Assembly: GCF_008329565.1 (NCBI RefSeq)
Contig: NZ_NPKT01000003.1
Span: 1-64,000, forward strand
Direction of reading: 5' to 3'
DNA: 64,000 nucleotides
Source of the DNA: Mycolicibacterium sp. P1-5
Lineage (GTDB): Bacteria; Actinomycetota; Actinomycetes; Mycobacteriales; Mycobacteriaceae
The notes under the pieces are model-generated. The model was given only the letters and a program-made list of their open reading frames with translations. It searched no databases and was not told where the DNA came from. This document shows, piece after piece, positions 51,170 through 59,959 of this stretch. The translations under genes and the position numbers were made by a program. How positions within the stretch are numbered: position 1 is the first letter of the stretch; each line of letters begins with the position of its first letter.

Positions 51170-52416
51170 TCGACAGGACAGCCGACCAGGTCGTGCGGGT
51201 GGTCGGATTCGGGTATCGGCATCGATTGTGGTTGTCGACAGCGGGTTTGGTGCTGACCCTGGTGGTCGCGACCGCCTACGTGTTGGTCGGTGCGCTGCGG
51301 GTGACGCCGTTCGAGTCGGCGTACCGGGTGACCATCCAGCTGCCGGAATCCGGTGGGCTGCTGCCCAATCAGGACGTCACCCTGCGCGGGGTGCCGATCG
51401 GACGGGTGCAGTCACTGGCCGTGACGCCCGGCGGGGTCGCCGCAGTGGCCACGGTGCGTTCGGATGTGCGAATCCCGACCGCGAGTCCGGTGCGGGTGTC
51501 GGGGCTCTCCCCCGCCGGTGAGCAGTACATCGAATTCGCGCCGGACTCCGATGCCGGCCCGTACCTGCACGACGGCAGCGTGATCGCCCAGAACAAGACC
51601 TCGGTGCCGGTCAGCCTGGCGCAGGTGCTGGCCGACGCCGACGGGATGCTGAAGCAGGTCGACCCGGCCAAGCTCGAGCTGATCAAGAAAGAGCTCAGCC
51701 TGACCAATCAGGGTCCGCAGAAGATGGCGAACATCATCGACGGTGGCACCTTCCTGTTGTCGACGCTGGATTCCGTTCTGCCGGAGACCACCAGTGTTTT
51801 GAAGACCAGCCGGATCGTGTTGACGACGGCCGCCGACAAGAACCCGGGGATCAAGGTGGCCACCGGCAACCTGGGCCGCACGTTCATCGGGGTGAACAAG
51901 ATGGTCGACGGATATCGGCGGCTCGTCGACCAGACGCCGCAAACCCTTTCGGCCACCGACAACCTGTTCACCGACAACTCCGACACCATGGTGGGGTTAT
52001 TGACCAGTATGGCCACCGCGGGGCAGCTGTTGTACGTGCGGGTACCGGCGCTCAACGCGCTGTTCCCGGACTACCGCGGGTCGCTGCTCGATGCGCTGGG
52101 CAGCATCATGCACGACCATGGCCTCTGGGTGACCGCGGACGTCTACCCGCGCTACACGTGCGACTACGGGACCCCGCGCCGGCCGCCGTCGTCAGCCGAC
52201 TATCCCGAGCCGTACCTGTACACCTACTGCCGCGACGACGATCCCGCGGTACTGATCCGCGGCGCCAAGAACGCACCACGGCCGGGCGGCGACGACACCG
52301 CCGGTCCCCCACCGGGTGCCGACCTGGGCCAGACCACCGACCCGACACCCAAGGGCCGCTACACCATTCCGACCCCGTACGGCGGCCCGGTGCTGCCGAT
52401 CGAACCGCCGAGTTAA
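51166..52416 (+). CDS. mceF: MCE-family protein MceF
   Basis: A 416-aa Mce protein, last of the six. Its anchor helix spans about residues 24-43, the MCE domain has LPNQDVTLRGVPIGRVQSLA and GLSPAGEQYIEFAPDSD, and the tail is Pro/Gly-rich. It starts by ATGA overlap and is followed after 10 nt by the mam gene. The size is at the short end for MceF. Confidence 0.94.
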   Translation: MIDRTADQVVRVVGFGYRHRLWLSTAGLVLTLVVATAYVLVGALRVTPFESAYRVTIQLPESGGLLPNQDVTLRGVPIGRVQSLAVTPGGVAAVATVRSDVRIPTASPVRVSGLSPAGEQYIEFAPDSDAGPYLHDGSVIAQNKTSVPVSLAQVLADADGMLKQVDPAKLELIKKELSLTNQGPQKMANIIDGGTFLLSTLDSVLPETTSVLKTSRIVLTTAADKNPGIKVATGNLGRTFIGVNKMVDGYRRLVDQTPQTLSATDNLFTDNSDTMVGLLTSMATAGQLLYVRVPALNALFPDYRGSLLDALGSIMHDHGLWVTADVYPRYTCDYGTPRRPPSSADYPEPYLYTYCRDDDPAVLIRGAKNAPRPGGDDTAGPPPGADLGQTTDPTPKGRYTIPTPYGGPVLPIEPPS

Positions 52417-52426
52417 GGAGATTGCG

Positions 52427-53026
52427 GTGACCGCTACGACTGACATCGAACCCGAGGTTGATTCCGATTCCGAAGTTGACTCCGAGGTAGAGACCGAGCT
52501 TGACGCCGATTCTGAGGTGGACGCCGTCGAGGAGCCGGCCACGCGGCGGCGCTGGCCCCTCGTCCGGCGAGTATTGCTGGGCGCGTTGATCGTTGCGCTG
52601 CTCGCCGGCTCGGGCTTTTTGGGCTGGCAGGCGTGGCAGGAGCACCAGGTCGAGGTGGCATCGCGCGACGGCCAGGCTGCCGCGGTCCACTACGCGCAGG
52701 TGCTGACGAGCATTGACTCCAACAACGTCGACCAGAACTTCGCCGAGGTGCTCAACGGTGCCACCGGTGAATTCAAGGACATGTACTCGCAATCCAGCGC
52801 GCAGCTGCGTCAGCTGCTGCTCGACAACAAGGCCACCGCACACGGTGTGGTGATCGACTCGGCGGTGAAGTCGGCCACGGCTGACAAAGTCGTCGTGTTG
52901 ATGTTCGTCGACCAGACGGTGGCCAACAAGGCCGCGCCGGACCCGCGGATCGACCGCAGCCGGGTCAAGATAACGATGGAGAAAGTCGACGGGGCTTGGC
53001 GGGCAAGCAAAGTCGAACTGCCCTGA
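52427..53026 (+). CDS. Mce-associated membrane protein (Mam)
   Basis: A 199-aa protein. The GTG start follows AAGGAG at 6 nt. Residues 1-40 are acidic with short EVDSDSEVD-type repeats; one membrane helix spans about residues 48-70; the rest is a periplasmic domain with ATGEFKDMYSQSSAQLRQLL, typical of Mam proteins that stabilise Mce complexes. It overlaps the next gene by one base (TGATG). Confidence 0.9.
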   Translation: MTATTDIEPEVDSDSEVDSEVETELDADSEVDAVEEPATRRRWPLVRRVLLGALIVALLAGSGFLGWQAWQEHQVEVASRDGQAAAVHYAQVLTSIDSNNVDQNFAEVLNGATGEFKDMYSQSSAQLRQLLLDNKATAHGVVIDSAVKSATADKVVVLMFVDQTVANKAAPDPRIDRSRVKITMEKVDGAWRASKVELP

Positions 53027-53802
53027 TGTTGGTGCGGTTGCTCGGCGTGCTGGCTTCGGCCGCGGTGGTCGCCGCCCCGGTAGCTTCGGCGTCGGCACCG
53101 GACTTCTGCGGGAGCGTCGGCGCGGACTGGGACGGCGCATACTGCCACACCTCGGTGCTCTCGGAACGCAAGGCCGTCCGTGACATCAAGGTGGCGGTGC
53201 CCGGGGATCTCGTCGACAACCCCGTGACCGGCCCGACCATCCGGGACTACCTGACGCAGCTGGTCAGCAACTGGCGCAATGTCGGCGTGCACATGGCCGC
53301 CGACAGCTTCGGTGAAGAGAACTTCCAGATCCTGCAGCGCGGCGACGTGCTGAGCGTGGTGTTCCACGAGGACTACCACGCCGACGGACCTAAGCCCAAC
53401 AATGCCTTTCGCACATTCACGTTCGACATGGGCCGCGGCGTGCGTTTGGGTTTGGCCGATATCTTGAAGTCCGGAGTGGATTTCGGCGCGATCGCCTCGC
53501 TGGGTCAGCCGTTCATCACCGACGCGCTGGATCAGGCGCCGCCGGCACACCAGCCGGGCAGCTATCCGTTCATGGCCGATCGCTGGGGCCCGGACAAGGT
53601 GTACTCCGGTGGGTACAAGGCGTGGGCGTTGTCGGGTGACGAGCTGATCCTGTACATGCCGGATTATCCGGTCGCCCACGATTCGCCGATCAACTACACG
53701 CCGGGCGTCATGCAGTGGTCGTTGGACGGCGGCACCGTGCAGGCGCACATTCCGCTGGCCGCGCTGAGTTCGGTGCTGCGTCCGCAGTTCGGCGGAACGT
53801 GA
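53026..53802 (+). CDS. Secreted MPT64/RsiV-like protein at the end of the mce operon
   Basis: A 258-aa exported protein: a signal peptide of about 24 residues ends near VASASAP. The mature part opens with a Cys pair (FCGSVGADWDGAYCHTS) and contains DYLTQLVSNWRNVGVH, NNAFRTFTFDMGRGVRLGLA and the end AHIPLAALSSVLRP. The order resembles MPT64 (Rv1980c) and the DUF3298/RsiV fold as recalled. Its ATG shares a base with the mam stop, so it belongs to the mce transcript. It may help the Mce system outside the membrane. It stops 5 nt from the convergent MpaB-like gene. Confidence 0.75.
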   Translation: MLVRLLGVLASAAVVAAPVASASAPDFCGSVGADWDGAYCHTSVLSERKAVRDIKVAVPGDLVDNPVTGPTIRDYLTQLVSNWRNVGVHMAADSFGEENFQILQRGDVLSVVFHEDYHADGPKPNNAFRTFTFDMGRGVRLGLADILKSGVDFGAIASLGQPFITDALDQAPPAHQPGSYPFMADRWGPDKVYSGGYKAWALSGDELILYMPDYPVAHDSPINYTPGVMQWSLDGGTVQAHIPLAALSSVLRPQFGGT

Positions 53803-53807
53803 GCGCC

Positions 53808-54692
53808 CTAGACCAGCCGCTTGCCGTGACGGGCCCGCCAGCGCAGGTCGACCAGCAACAGGTGCGGCCCGGGCTGGCGGATGAACGACGGCAGGAACCG
53901 GTTGACCAGCGCGACGAACCGGAAGAGTCTTTCGAACCGGCGTTGTTTCCGCGCGCTCCACGTCAGGCCCAGCGCATCGCGGAACACCGGTGCGAGGAAG
54001 CCGGCGGTGAGGAACTTCAGCAGGCGGTGGAAGGGCAAGCGCAGCAACGGGTTGATCATCTTCAGGTCGATCAGGTCGAACAGGTATTCGCGGACGGTGT
54101 CGTCGAAGTGGACGCGTTGGCAGGCGGCGTTCCAGTAGTCGTCGAAGTCCACGCGGGTGGGCGGCCACTGGTCTTCGGTGACCTGAAGGGTGGTGCCGAG
54201 CGGCCAGGCGGAGCGGTAGAAGCCCTCGGCCTGGTCGGAGGTCATCTCGCCGCGCAGCAGCTGGTAGGTGTCTTCGAGCCCGACGTACAGGCAGGCGGCT
54301 ACCCACATCTGCAGGTCGCGGTCAAAGGCGTTGTAGCGCACCGGGCTTTCCTCGGTGGACTTGACGTGGCGGTGCGCGGAGTTGACGGCCTCGCGGTACA
54401 GGAGCTTGTCGTCATCGGTGCCGAGGACCGCGACGGCGATGTAGGTGAAGGTGGTGCGGGCGCGCTTCCACGGGTGGATGAGCAGGTTGCCGGAGTCGAC
54501 TTTGGACTCGACGACGCCGTAGCCGACGCCGGGTGCGGACAGTTGCATGATGACGTTGGCAGCGCCGCCGGCGAAGGACCAGAAGTCGAGGGCATCGGCG
54601 GCGGTGACAGGTTCGTCGCCCCAGCGAGTGGTTCTTTTGTGAATGGTGATGCGGGTGTCATTGGCGGTCAACGATGACGATTGCATGCGCAC
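53808..54692 (-). CDS. MpaB/DUF2236-family (latex-clearing-like) putative oxygenase
   Basis: A 294-aa protein of the DUF2236/MpaB family, relatives of which bind haem and cleave or oxidise substrates. Motifs are FAGGAANVIMQLSAPGVGYG, AVNSAHRHVKS with His, RYNAFDRDLQMWVAACLYVG and a late DALGLTWSARKQ. AAGGAG lies just before the GTG start; an ATG two codons on is possible. It is divergent from a double-TetR regulator with a candidate operator in the 120-nt gap, so it is the likely main target of that protein. Confidence 0.82.
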   Translation of the reverse strand: MRMQSSSLTANDTRITIHKRTTRWGDEPVTAADALDFWSFAGGAANVIMQLSAPGVGYGVVESKVDSGNLLIHPWKRARTTFTYIAVAVLGTDDDKLLYREAVNSAHRHVKSTEESPVRYNAFDRDLQMWVAACLYVGLEDTYQLLRGEMTSDQAEGFYRSAWPLGTTLQVTEDQWPPTRVDFDDYWNAACQRVHFDDTVREYLFDLIDLKMINPLLRLPFHRLLKFLTAGFLAPVFRDALGLTWSARKQRRFERLFRFVALVNRFLPSFIRQPGPHLLLVDLRWRARHGKRLV

Positions 54693-54749
54693 ATCTCTCC
54701 TTGTCTACCTCTATGAAGCGTCTCACAGAGCGGCGATGGGCGGCAAGAA

Positions 54750-54773
54750 GAAGTGAACTATGGTTCTCACTTC
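54750..54773. promoter_or_regulatory. Candidate TetR operator between MpaB-like gene and double-TetR gene
   Basis: GAAGTGAAC and GTTCTCACTTC flank TATG: an inverted repeat with GAAGTGA arms and slightly unequal inner parts. It lies in the 120-nt divergent gap, 40 nt from the regulator start. Confidence 0.5.
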
Positions 54774-54812
54774 GTTCGACCTTTTCAGTAGTGCAGCCGA
54801 GGAGCGACTAGC

Positions 54813-56039
54813 GTGGAGTCCGTGTCAGAAGGCGAACCCGCCGTCCGGCGGCGGCCGAAGGATCGCAAGGCGCAGATTGCGCGTGCGTCGGCCGACGCGT
54901 TCGGGTCGCAGGGCTACCACGCGGTCAGCATGGAGGACATCGCCGCGCGGGTCGGCATCACGCCCGCGGCGCTGTACCGGCACTCGCCGAGCAAGTACGA
55001 CCTGTTCCGCGACGCGGTGCTGGGACTGGGACAGCTACTCGTCGATGCCACAGCGTTCGCTGACGACCGCGGTGACGACGAGCCCGTGGTGACGTTGCGG
55101 GCGTTGACGTCTGCGCTGATCGACACCACGATTGCCAACCGGACGGCGGGCGGGCTGTACCGGTGGGAGGCCCGCTATCTTCGCGAGGACGATCAGCAGC
55201 TCTTGGCCGAGCAGATCCGGTTGGTGAACCGCCGGTTGCAGCGGCCGCTGGCGCAGTTGCGACCCAAGCTGACGTCGCGTCAGCGCTGGACCTTGTCGGC
55301 GGCGTCGCTGAGCCTGATCGGCAGCATCACCGACCACTCGAACCCGCTGTCGGCCAGCGAGATCCGGGCTTGGCTGATCACCATGGTCGATGGTGTGCTG
55401 GCCGCCGAGCTGCCGCCGACCCGGCGCCGGTCGGCAATCACGCGGGAGCGGCTGACGGTCGGACCCGAGGCCGGAATGTACGAGCATGTGCTCTACGAGT
55501 CGGTGCGGCTGTTTTACGAGAACGGGTATCGCAACACCAGCATGGAGGACATCGCGTCGGCGGTCGGTATCCAGGCCTCGGGGCTGTACCGGTCGTTCCC
55601 GGGCAAGGCGGACATCCTCGCGTTGGCGTATCGGCGGGCGGCCGACCGGCATTCGAGTGATACCGCCGATGCGCTCGGCCGCGCCGACGATCCGGAGACG
55701 GTGCTCGACGAGTTGGTCGACGACTATCTGGGGCGGGTGATCGAGTCACCGGATCTGCCGTACGTGTATTACACAGAGCGGCACAATGTTCCGGATGCGG
55801 ACCTGCGGGTATTGGAGACCATCGAGGGTTCGACGATGGATGCGTGGGCGCGGCTGGTGACGGCGGTGCGACCGGAGATGAAGATGGGTGCGGCGCGGTA
55901 CGCGGTCGGTGCTGCGTTCGCGTTGACAGTGGACTTCGGCCGGCTGTTCCATCGCGACCCGGCGTCCGGCTCGGTCGCGACGATCCGGCGGCTGATGGAG
56001 GTCACGCTGCTGGGCCGGCCGGCGGGGCGTCGGCGGTAG
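54813..56039 (+). CDS. Double-TetR regulator, Mce3R-like
   Basis: A 408-aa protein made of two complete TetR units. The first HTH is YHAVSMEDIAARVGITPAAL (about residues 35-54) and the second NTSMEDIASAVGIQASGLYR (about residues 242-261), each followed by its own ligand-domain helices. This architecture and length match Mce3R of M. tuberculosis (406 aa), which represses the mce3 operon and lipid genes. A GTG start follows GAGGAG. It sits beside a whole mce operon and is divergent from an MpaB-like gene. A single chain with two heads could bind asymmetric operators as a monomer. Confidence 0.85.
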   Translation: MESVSEGEPAVRRRPKDRKAQIARASADAFGSQGYHAVSMEDIAARVGITPAALYRHSPSKYDLFRDAVLGLGQLLVDATAFADDRGDDEPVVTLRALTSALIDTTIANRTAGGLYRWEARYLREDDQQLLAEQIRLVNRRLQRPLAQLRPKLTSRQRWTLSAASLSLIGSITDHSNPLSASEIRAWLITMVDGVLAAELPPTRRRSAITRERLTVGPEAGMYEHVLYESVRLFYENGYRNTSMEDIASAVGIQASGLYRSFPGKADILALAYRRAADRHSSDTADALGRADDPETVLDELVDDYLGRVIESPDLPYVYYTERHNVPDADLRVLETIEGSTMDAWARLVTAVRPEMKMGAARYAVGAAFALTVDFGRLFHRDPASGSVATIRRLMEVTLLGRPAGRRR

Positions 56040-56041
56040 TT

Positions 56042-56121
56042 GGCTGCGCCGTCGCCGACTGTGAGCCCTTTACACGCAAAATCGCCAAAATGCATGCAGG
56101 AGGCTCACAGTCGGCGCAGCC
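56042..56121. repeat. Long palindromic intergenic element (20-bp arms, 34-nt loop)
   Basis: GCCGACTGTGAGCC (56054-56067) pairs perfectly with GGCTCACAGTCGGC (56102-56115). GGCTGC (56042-56047) pairs further with GCAGCC (56116-56121), after a 6-nt bulge on the left. The loop is AT-rich for this genome and contains TGCATGCA. It begins 2 nt after the double-TetR stop. It may be a terminator or a member of a palindromic repeat family. Confidence 0.65.
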
Positions 56122-56277
56122 CATACGGCCGATCGTGCGGACCATGATGATGATCTTCCAGAACGCGATATCACCGGCGATATCACGTCCCAGAAACGCG
56201 CATCGAGATTGCATACAGATCGCTATTCCCGCGCCCATATGCGATCTGAGCGCAGTTTCGACGAAGCGCGACGCCGG

Positions 56278-57096
56278 CTACCAGACGCGGATGTAGTCGA
56301 TCAGCATGTTGGCCGGGTAGCTGCCGCCGGTGGGATCGCCGCCACCAGAGCCAGCGACCGCAAGGTCGAACACCGGCATCAGCGTGTAGCCCGGATTGTT
56401 GAACTGCCAGTCCGGCAGTGAACGCGCCGGCACGTTGAAGTAGGGCGCGGCGCCGTCGACGTAGTCCTTGTAGAACCGCATACCCGCGTCGTCCCACGTG
56501 ACGCGCCACGTGTGCCATGCGCTGTCGACCGCGATGGTCTGGCTGACGTGTTCGCCGCCGTTGAGCTTGGCGTGCACGGCGGTACCGGGCGCCCAGTTGC
56601 CGTTGCCGTACCACTCCATGACGTCGACCTCGCCGCCGTTGACGGGGCTTTCGTTGGAGAGATAGTAGGCGGGCCAGCAGCCGGGGGTGAGGCAGTCCAT
56701 CTTCATGCGGGCTTCCCAGGTGTGGCCGATGCCGCCCTGCCACTTCCCGAAGATCTTGCCGCTGTAGTAGGTGGGTCCGTCTTTGGCGGCGTGGAAGACG
56801 AGGTTGGACTTGCCGTCGAGGTACACGTTGCGGCGGTCGTCGCGGTATTGGCCGACGTTCTGGGGCAGCTCCCAGAAGGTGGGGTCTTCCATCGTTTCGC
56901 GGGCCAGGGCGGTCGTCCACTTCGACGGGTCGGGAGCAGAGCCGGCGGGGCCGTCGAACTCGTCGTGGAAGAGGTAGTTCTGCGGGGCCGGGGCTTGTGG
57001 TGCGGATGCGGTTGGTGTGGCGCTAGCCTGCGGGAGTTTGGTAGCTGCTGCTAAGAGGCCGAAGCCCGCGGTCATGAGCATCTGGCGTCGGTCCAT
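56278..57096 (-). CDS. Glycoside hydrolase family 16 (beta-1,3-glucanase-like), exported
   Basis: A 272-aa exported protein. MDRRQMLMTAGFGLLAAATK is a Tat-type signal (twin Arg then hydrophobic). The mature part begins near LFHDEFDGPAGSAPDPSKW and holds the GH16 active site GGEVDVMEWYGNG with Glu156 and Glu161. It resembles M. tuberculosis Rv0315 as recalled. An in-frame ATG at 57132 is the alternative start. It probably hydrolyses a beta-glucan, or simply binds one, outside the cell. It is divergent from the Ddn-family gene. Confidence 0.88.
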   Translation of the reverse strand: MDRRQMLMTAGFGLLAAATKLPQASATPTASAPQAPAPQNYLFHDEFDGPAGSAPDPSKWTTALARETMEDPTFWELPQNVGQYRDDRRNVYLDGKSNLVFHAAKDGPTYYSGKIFGKWQGGIGHTWEARMKMDCLTPGCWPAYYLSNESPVNGGEVDVMEWYGNGNWAPGTAVHAKLNGGEHVSQTIAVDSAWHTWRVTWDDAGMRFYKDYVDGAAPYFNVPARSLPDWQFNNPGYTLMPVFDLAVAGSGGGDPTGGSYPANMLIDYIRVW

Positions 57097-57196
57097 GCCC
57101 CCATGAAAGCCGTTTCTCTTGGGGCGGCGCAAGCTCGGGGGCAGCTGTGTGGGGAATGACCTGCGGTTTTCGGGTTTGCGGTCGTACCGTTGTCAG

Positions 57197-57679
57197 GTGG
57201 CAGATCAGACAGCGGCGATCACGCCGGCGCCTCCGCCGGACGCGATCATGCGGGCGGTCAACCCGCTCATGCGGTATCTGTTGCGCACTCCGTTTGCGGG
57301 CGGGCTGCGCAAGCAATTCATGGTGCTTTCGTTCAGGGGGCGCAAGTCGGGCCGGGAGTTCGTGCTGCCGGTTAGTGCGCACCACATCGACGGTGATCTG
57401 TACGCGTTGGTGGGCTCGGCGTGGAAGGTTAACTTTCGCGGCGGGGCTGCGGCGTCGGTGTTGTACGCCGGGCATACGAGAGCCATGCGCGGCGAGCTCA
57501 TCGAGGACCGGGAGTTGACCGCTGATCTGTTTCATCGGTGCGCGCTCTCGTATGGAGTGAAGCGCGCGCAGCGGATGATGGGGCTGCAGTTCCGTGATAA
57601 CCGGATGCCTTCTTCGGAGGAGTTCCGGGAGGCGATCGAGGTGAACAAGCTGGCGGCGATTCGGTTCACTGCCGCCTAG
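57197..57679 (+). CDS. Deazaflavin (F420)-dependent nitroreductase family protein (Ddn-like)
   Basis: A 160-aa protein. NPLMRYLLRTPFAGGLRKQF is followed by MVLSFRGRKSGREFVLPVSA, the signature of the Ddn/F420H2-dependent quinone reductase family, and VGSAWKVNFRGGAAASVLY. Members reduce quinones, fatty acids or nitro compounds with F420H2; the specific substrate is unknown. The GTG at 57197 gives the normal size, while a longer upstream frame would be atypical. Its 3' end overlaps the convergent DMT-like gene by four bases. Confidence 0.8.
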   Translation: MADQTAAITPAPPPDAIMRAVNPLMRYLLRTPFAGGLRKQFMVLSFRGRKSGREFVLPVSAHHIDGDLYALVGSAWKVNFRGGAAASVLYAGHTRAMRGELIEDRELTADLFHRCALSYGVKRAQRMMGLQFRDNRMPSSEEFREAIEVNKLAAIRFTAA

Positions 57680-58596
57680 GTTTCTTGCGGGACTTCGCCT
57701 GTGGTCTCGATCTCCTGCACTGTCTGATGACCGATGGCACCGAAGGCGGCCACTGCCACCGCACCCGCTACAGCTCCGACAAATCCGAGGGCCACCAGCC
57801 AGCCGAGTCCGGGCTGGGAGCTGTCGCCGAGGAACGCTACGCCGACGATTCCGGGGACCACGGTCTCCCCGACGACGAGGGCTGCGGTGGCGCCGTTCAC
57901 CGAGCCGAGTTGCAACGCCACGGTGTGTAGGTAGAAGCCGCCGACGCCGGCGATGATGACTGTCCACGCCGCCGGGTCGGTCAGCACGATCCAGAGTTGC
58001 AGTGGCTCAAGACCATCGAGCACCCTCACCCCGATCGCGAGCATCCCGAAAAGCACACCGGCGATCAGTCCGGCCATGACTGCACTCCGCGACCCGAGGG
58101 TGCGGGTGAGAGCGATTCCGCCGAGCAAGATCAGGACCGACACCCCGAGCACGACCCAGTGGACAAGCCGATCCGGGTTCACGGCTCCCCGCTCCCCGGA
58201 GGCGAGGCCGAGCACGAACAGTGAGGCGATGACCGCAGCGATAGCGATCCAGTCGCGGTTGCGCAAACCGATGCCCAGGACGGCGATACCGAGCACCGCG
58301 GTGACGACCAGGTTGGCGCTGATGATCGTCTGCGATAGGAACAGCGGAATCAGCCGCGCCGAGACCGCACTGCCGGCGAAACCCACGACGTCCAGGACGA
58401 TCCCGACGATGAACGCTGTAGTGAGCGCGGCGTGGATGGTCGAGCGCAGGGTCGGGCCGCCGGTGGCGGTGACGTGTCCGGTGGCGCCGCGGTCGCGGGC
58501 TGCGGCTGCTGATCTGCGGGCGCCGTAGGCCTGCAGTACCGAGGAGACCCCGTAGCCCACGCATGCCAGCAGGGCAGCTACGACACCGATCATCAC
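57676..58596 (-). CDS. Multi-pass membrane protein, DMT/EamA-like
   Basis: A 306-aa protein with nine or ten hydrophobic helices, opening MMIGVVAALLACVGYGVSSV and containing SQTIISANLVVTAVLGI and NGATAALVVGETVVPGIVGV, which resemble the two halves of drug/metabolite-transporter proteins. The substrate is unknown. It has short loops and a C-terminal acidic tail. There is no obvious partner gene; it converges on the Ddn-like gene. Confidence 0.75.
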   Translation of the reverse strand: MMIGVVAALLACVGYGVSSVLQAYGARRSAAAARDRGATGHVTATGGPTLRSTIHAALTTAFIVGIVLDVVGFAGSAVSARLIPLFLSQTIISANLVVTAVLGIAVLGIGLRNRDWIAIAAVIASLFVLGLASGERGAVNPDRLVHWVVLGVSVLILLGGIALTRTLGSRSAVMAGLIAGVLFGMLAIGVRVLDGLEPLQLWIVLTDPAAWTVIIAGVGGFYLHTVALQLGSVNGATAALVVGETVVPGIVGVAFLGDSSQPGLGWLVALGFVGAVAGAVAVAAFGAIGHQTVQEIETTGEVPQET

Positions 58597-58618
58597 CGCT
58601 TGAGGCTAGCGGTTGGGG

Positions 58619-59197
58619 TTACGCGCCTGCGCAGACTCCGGACTCGCGGATGGTGTTGCCGTAGACGTTGGCGGTCGCGATGTGGGCGTTGAGCTGACCC
58701 GAGGGCATCTCGTGCTTCATGTTGTCGCTGATCTGGGTGAGCTGATACCAGAGGTGGAACATCGAATCCCCGTTGTAAACAGGCGAATACTCGCTCTGGT
58801 CGGGGTAGTTCACGATGAACAGGGTGTGCGCGCGGGGGTCGAGGAAGGCCGCGGACTGATCGAGGTTGGCTTCGATGGTGTCGGCGGCTTCTTGGACGCC
58901 GGGGGCTTGCCAGACGTCGTGGGCGTTGCCAAGGAAGTGTTGGAAGCCGAGTGTTTGGCTCATGAGCGGGTCGTATTGGGCGTTGAACCATCGGCAGGAG
59001 TCGCGCATGGCGGTGACTTGCTCGGGCGTGACGCGGTTCTGCCAGAGGTTGTACGGATAGACGGTGCTGATGGGCTGCCAGTCGGATTCGTGGGGCGCGA
59101 ACTGCGGCAGTGACGGGGTTGGGTTGTCGGCGTTGGCAATTGGCGCTGCTAGTGCCGCCGTGAGTAGTGCCGTCGCGAGTGCCTGCCACATGCGCAT
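58619..59197 (-). CDS. Secreted mycobacterial protein (possibly DUF5078)
   Basis: A 192-aa exported protein. MRMWQALATALLTAALAAPI is a signal peptide, cleaved near NADNP. The mature part contains YPYNLWQNRVTPEQVTAMRD, CRWFNAQYDPLM and a final Cys (SGVCAGA); the two Cys could form a disulfide. The pattern is that of a secreted mycobacterial family I think is DUF5078, function unknown. The start at 59197 is set by the signal peptide; upstream in-frame codons add charged residues. Confidence 0.7.
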   Translation of the reverse strand: MRMWQALATALLTAALAAPIANADNPTPSLPQFAPHESDWQPISTVYPYNLWQNRVTPEQVTAMRDSCRWFNAQYDPLMSQTLGFQHFLGNAHDVWQAPGVQEAADTIEANLDQSAAFLDPRAHTLFIVNYPDQSEYSPVYNGDSMFHLWYQLTQISDNMKHEMPSGQLNAHIATANVYGNTIRESGVCAGA

Positions 59198-59357
59198 AGG
59201 CCATCTTCTCGGTTGACAACCCGCGTTGTCTAGGGGTCCGGGCGACCTAACGTCGGTTATGCGGGCGGCGGGGTTCCCGGTTTGGGTGAGTTGTATAACC
59301 ACCGTTCATGACCTTGACTGGTAGCCGGGACGCACTTATTCGATTACTGGGGTGGGC

Positions 59358-59675
59358 ATGGCTGGCGTGTTGCGGATGCAAATCGAGGAGACTGTCACAA
59401 CTGCTCAATCGCTCGCGAACCGCGCCGACGACCTGGGTAGAGAGCTCGCGGACATCGCCCGCAATTGGAGCGACCTGACTGGGACCTGGATCGGCAAAGC
59501 AGGTTCGGCGTACGAGGCGGCATGGGATGAGTGGCATCAGGACGCGAAGGTGGTAGTGGCTGTCCTGCAAGAACATTCGAGCCTGTTAGTTCAGTCGGCT
59601 GCTCTCCTCGCCGAGCACGAGGATCGGGCCAGTAGCGCCCTTGGCAGGGTACATGACAGTGGTGAACCGACATGA
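59358..59675 (+). CDS. WXG100-like protein 1 of the toxin cassette
   Basis: A 105-aa helical-hairpin protein. NWSDLTGTWIGKAGSAYEAA carries the W-x-G turn between two long amphipathic helices, as in EsxA/EsxB-type secretion partners. An in-frame GTG two codons earlier is possible. Its stop overlaps the next gene (ATGA). In the cassette it should pair with WXG100-like protein 2 to guide the toxin to a type VII secretion apparatus, by analogy with EsxF-EsxE-CpnT. Confidence 0.85.
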   Translation: MAGVLRMQIEETVTTAQSLANRADDLGRELADIARNWSDLTGTWIGKAGSAYEAAWDEWHQDAKVVVAVLQEHSSLLVQSAALLAEHEDRASSALGRVHDSGEPT

Positions 59676-59959
59676 GTCGCTACACGGTGAACCTTGATGA
59701 GCTCTTGGCATTCGCCGACCGTCTTGCCGCGTTCAATCAGCGCGCCGAGGAGATCGCCAGGGCTGTAGATCGGGAGATCATCAAGCTCCACGGGACGTGG
59801 CTGGGCCAGGGTGTCGAGAGCGAGCGTGAGTATCACGAGACATGGATGCGGTTGGCCGGAGAACTGCGCGAATCCGCCGACTTCCTGCGGGAAAGCGCCA
59901 GCCTTGCCCATCGCAACTACACCCGTGTTGGCGAGGTCAACCGCGGAATGTGGCCGTGA
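59672..59959 (+). CDS. WXG100-like protein 2 of the toxin cassette
   Basis: A 95-aa helical-hairpin protein; the turn is LHGTWLGQGVESEREYHETW with W-x-G. The ATG overlaps the previous stop and its own TGA overlaps the toxin's GTG, so three genes are translated in series. It is presumed to form a heterodimer with WXG100-like protein 1. Confidence 0.87.
   Translation: MSRYTVNLDELLAFADRLAAFNQRAEEIARAVDREIIKLHGTWLGQGVESEREYHETWMRLAGELRESADFLRESASLAHRNYTRVGEVNRGMWP

Noticed and set aside
52430..52540. Short DNA repeats at the start of the mam gene as a microsatellite
   Set aside because: They encode an acidic EVDSDSEVD-type protein segment with varied codons, so they are better seen as coding low complexity.
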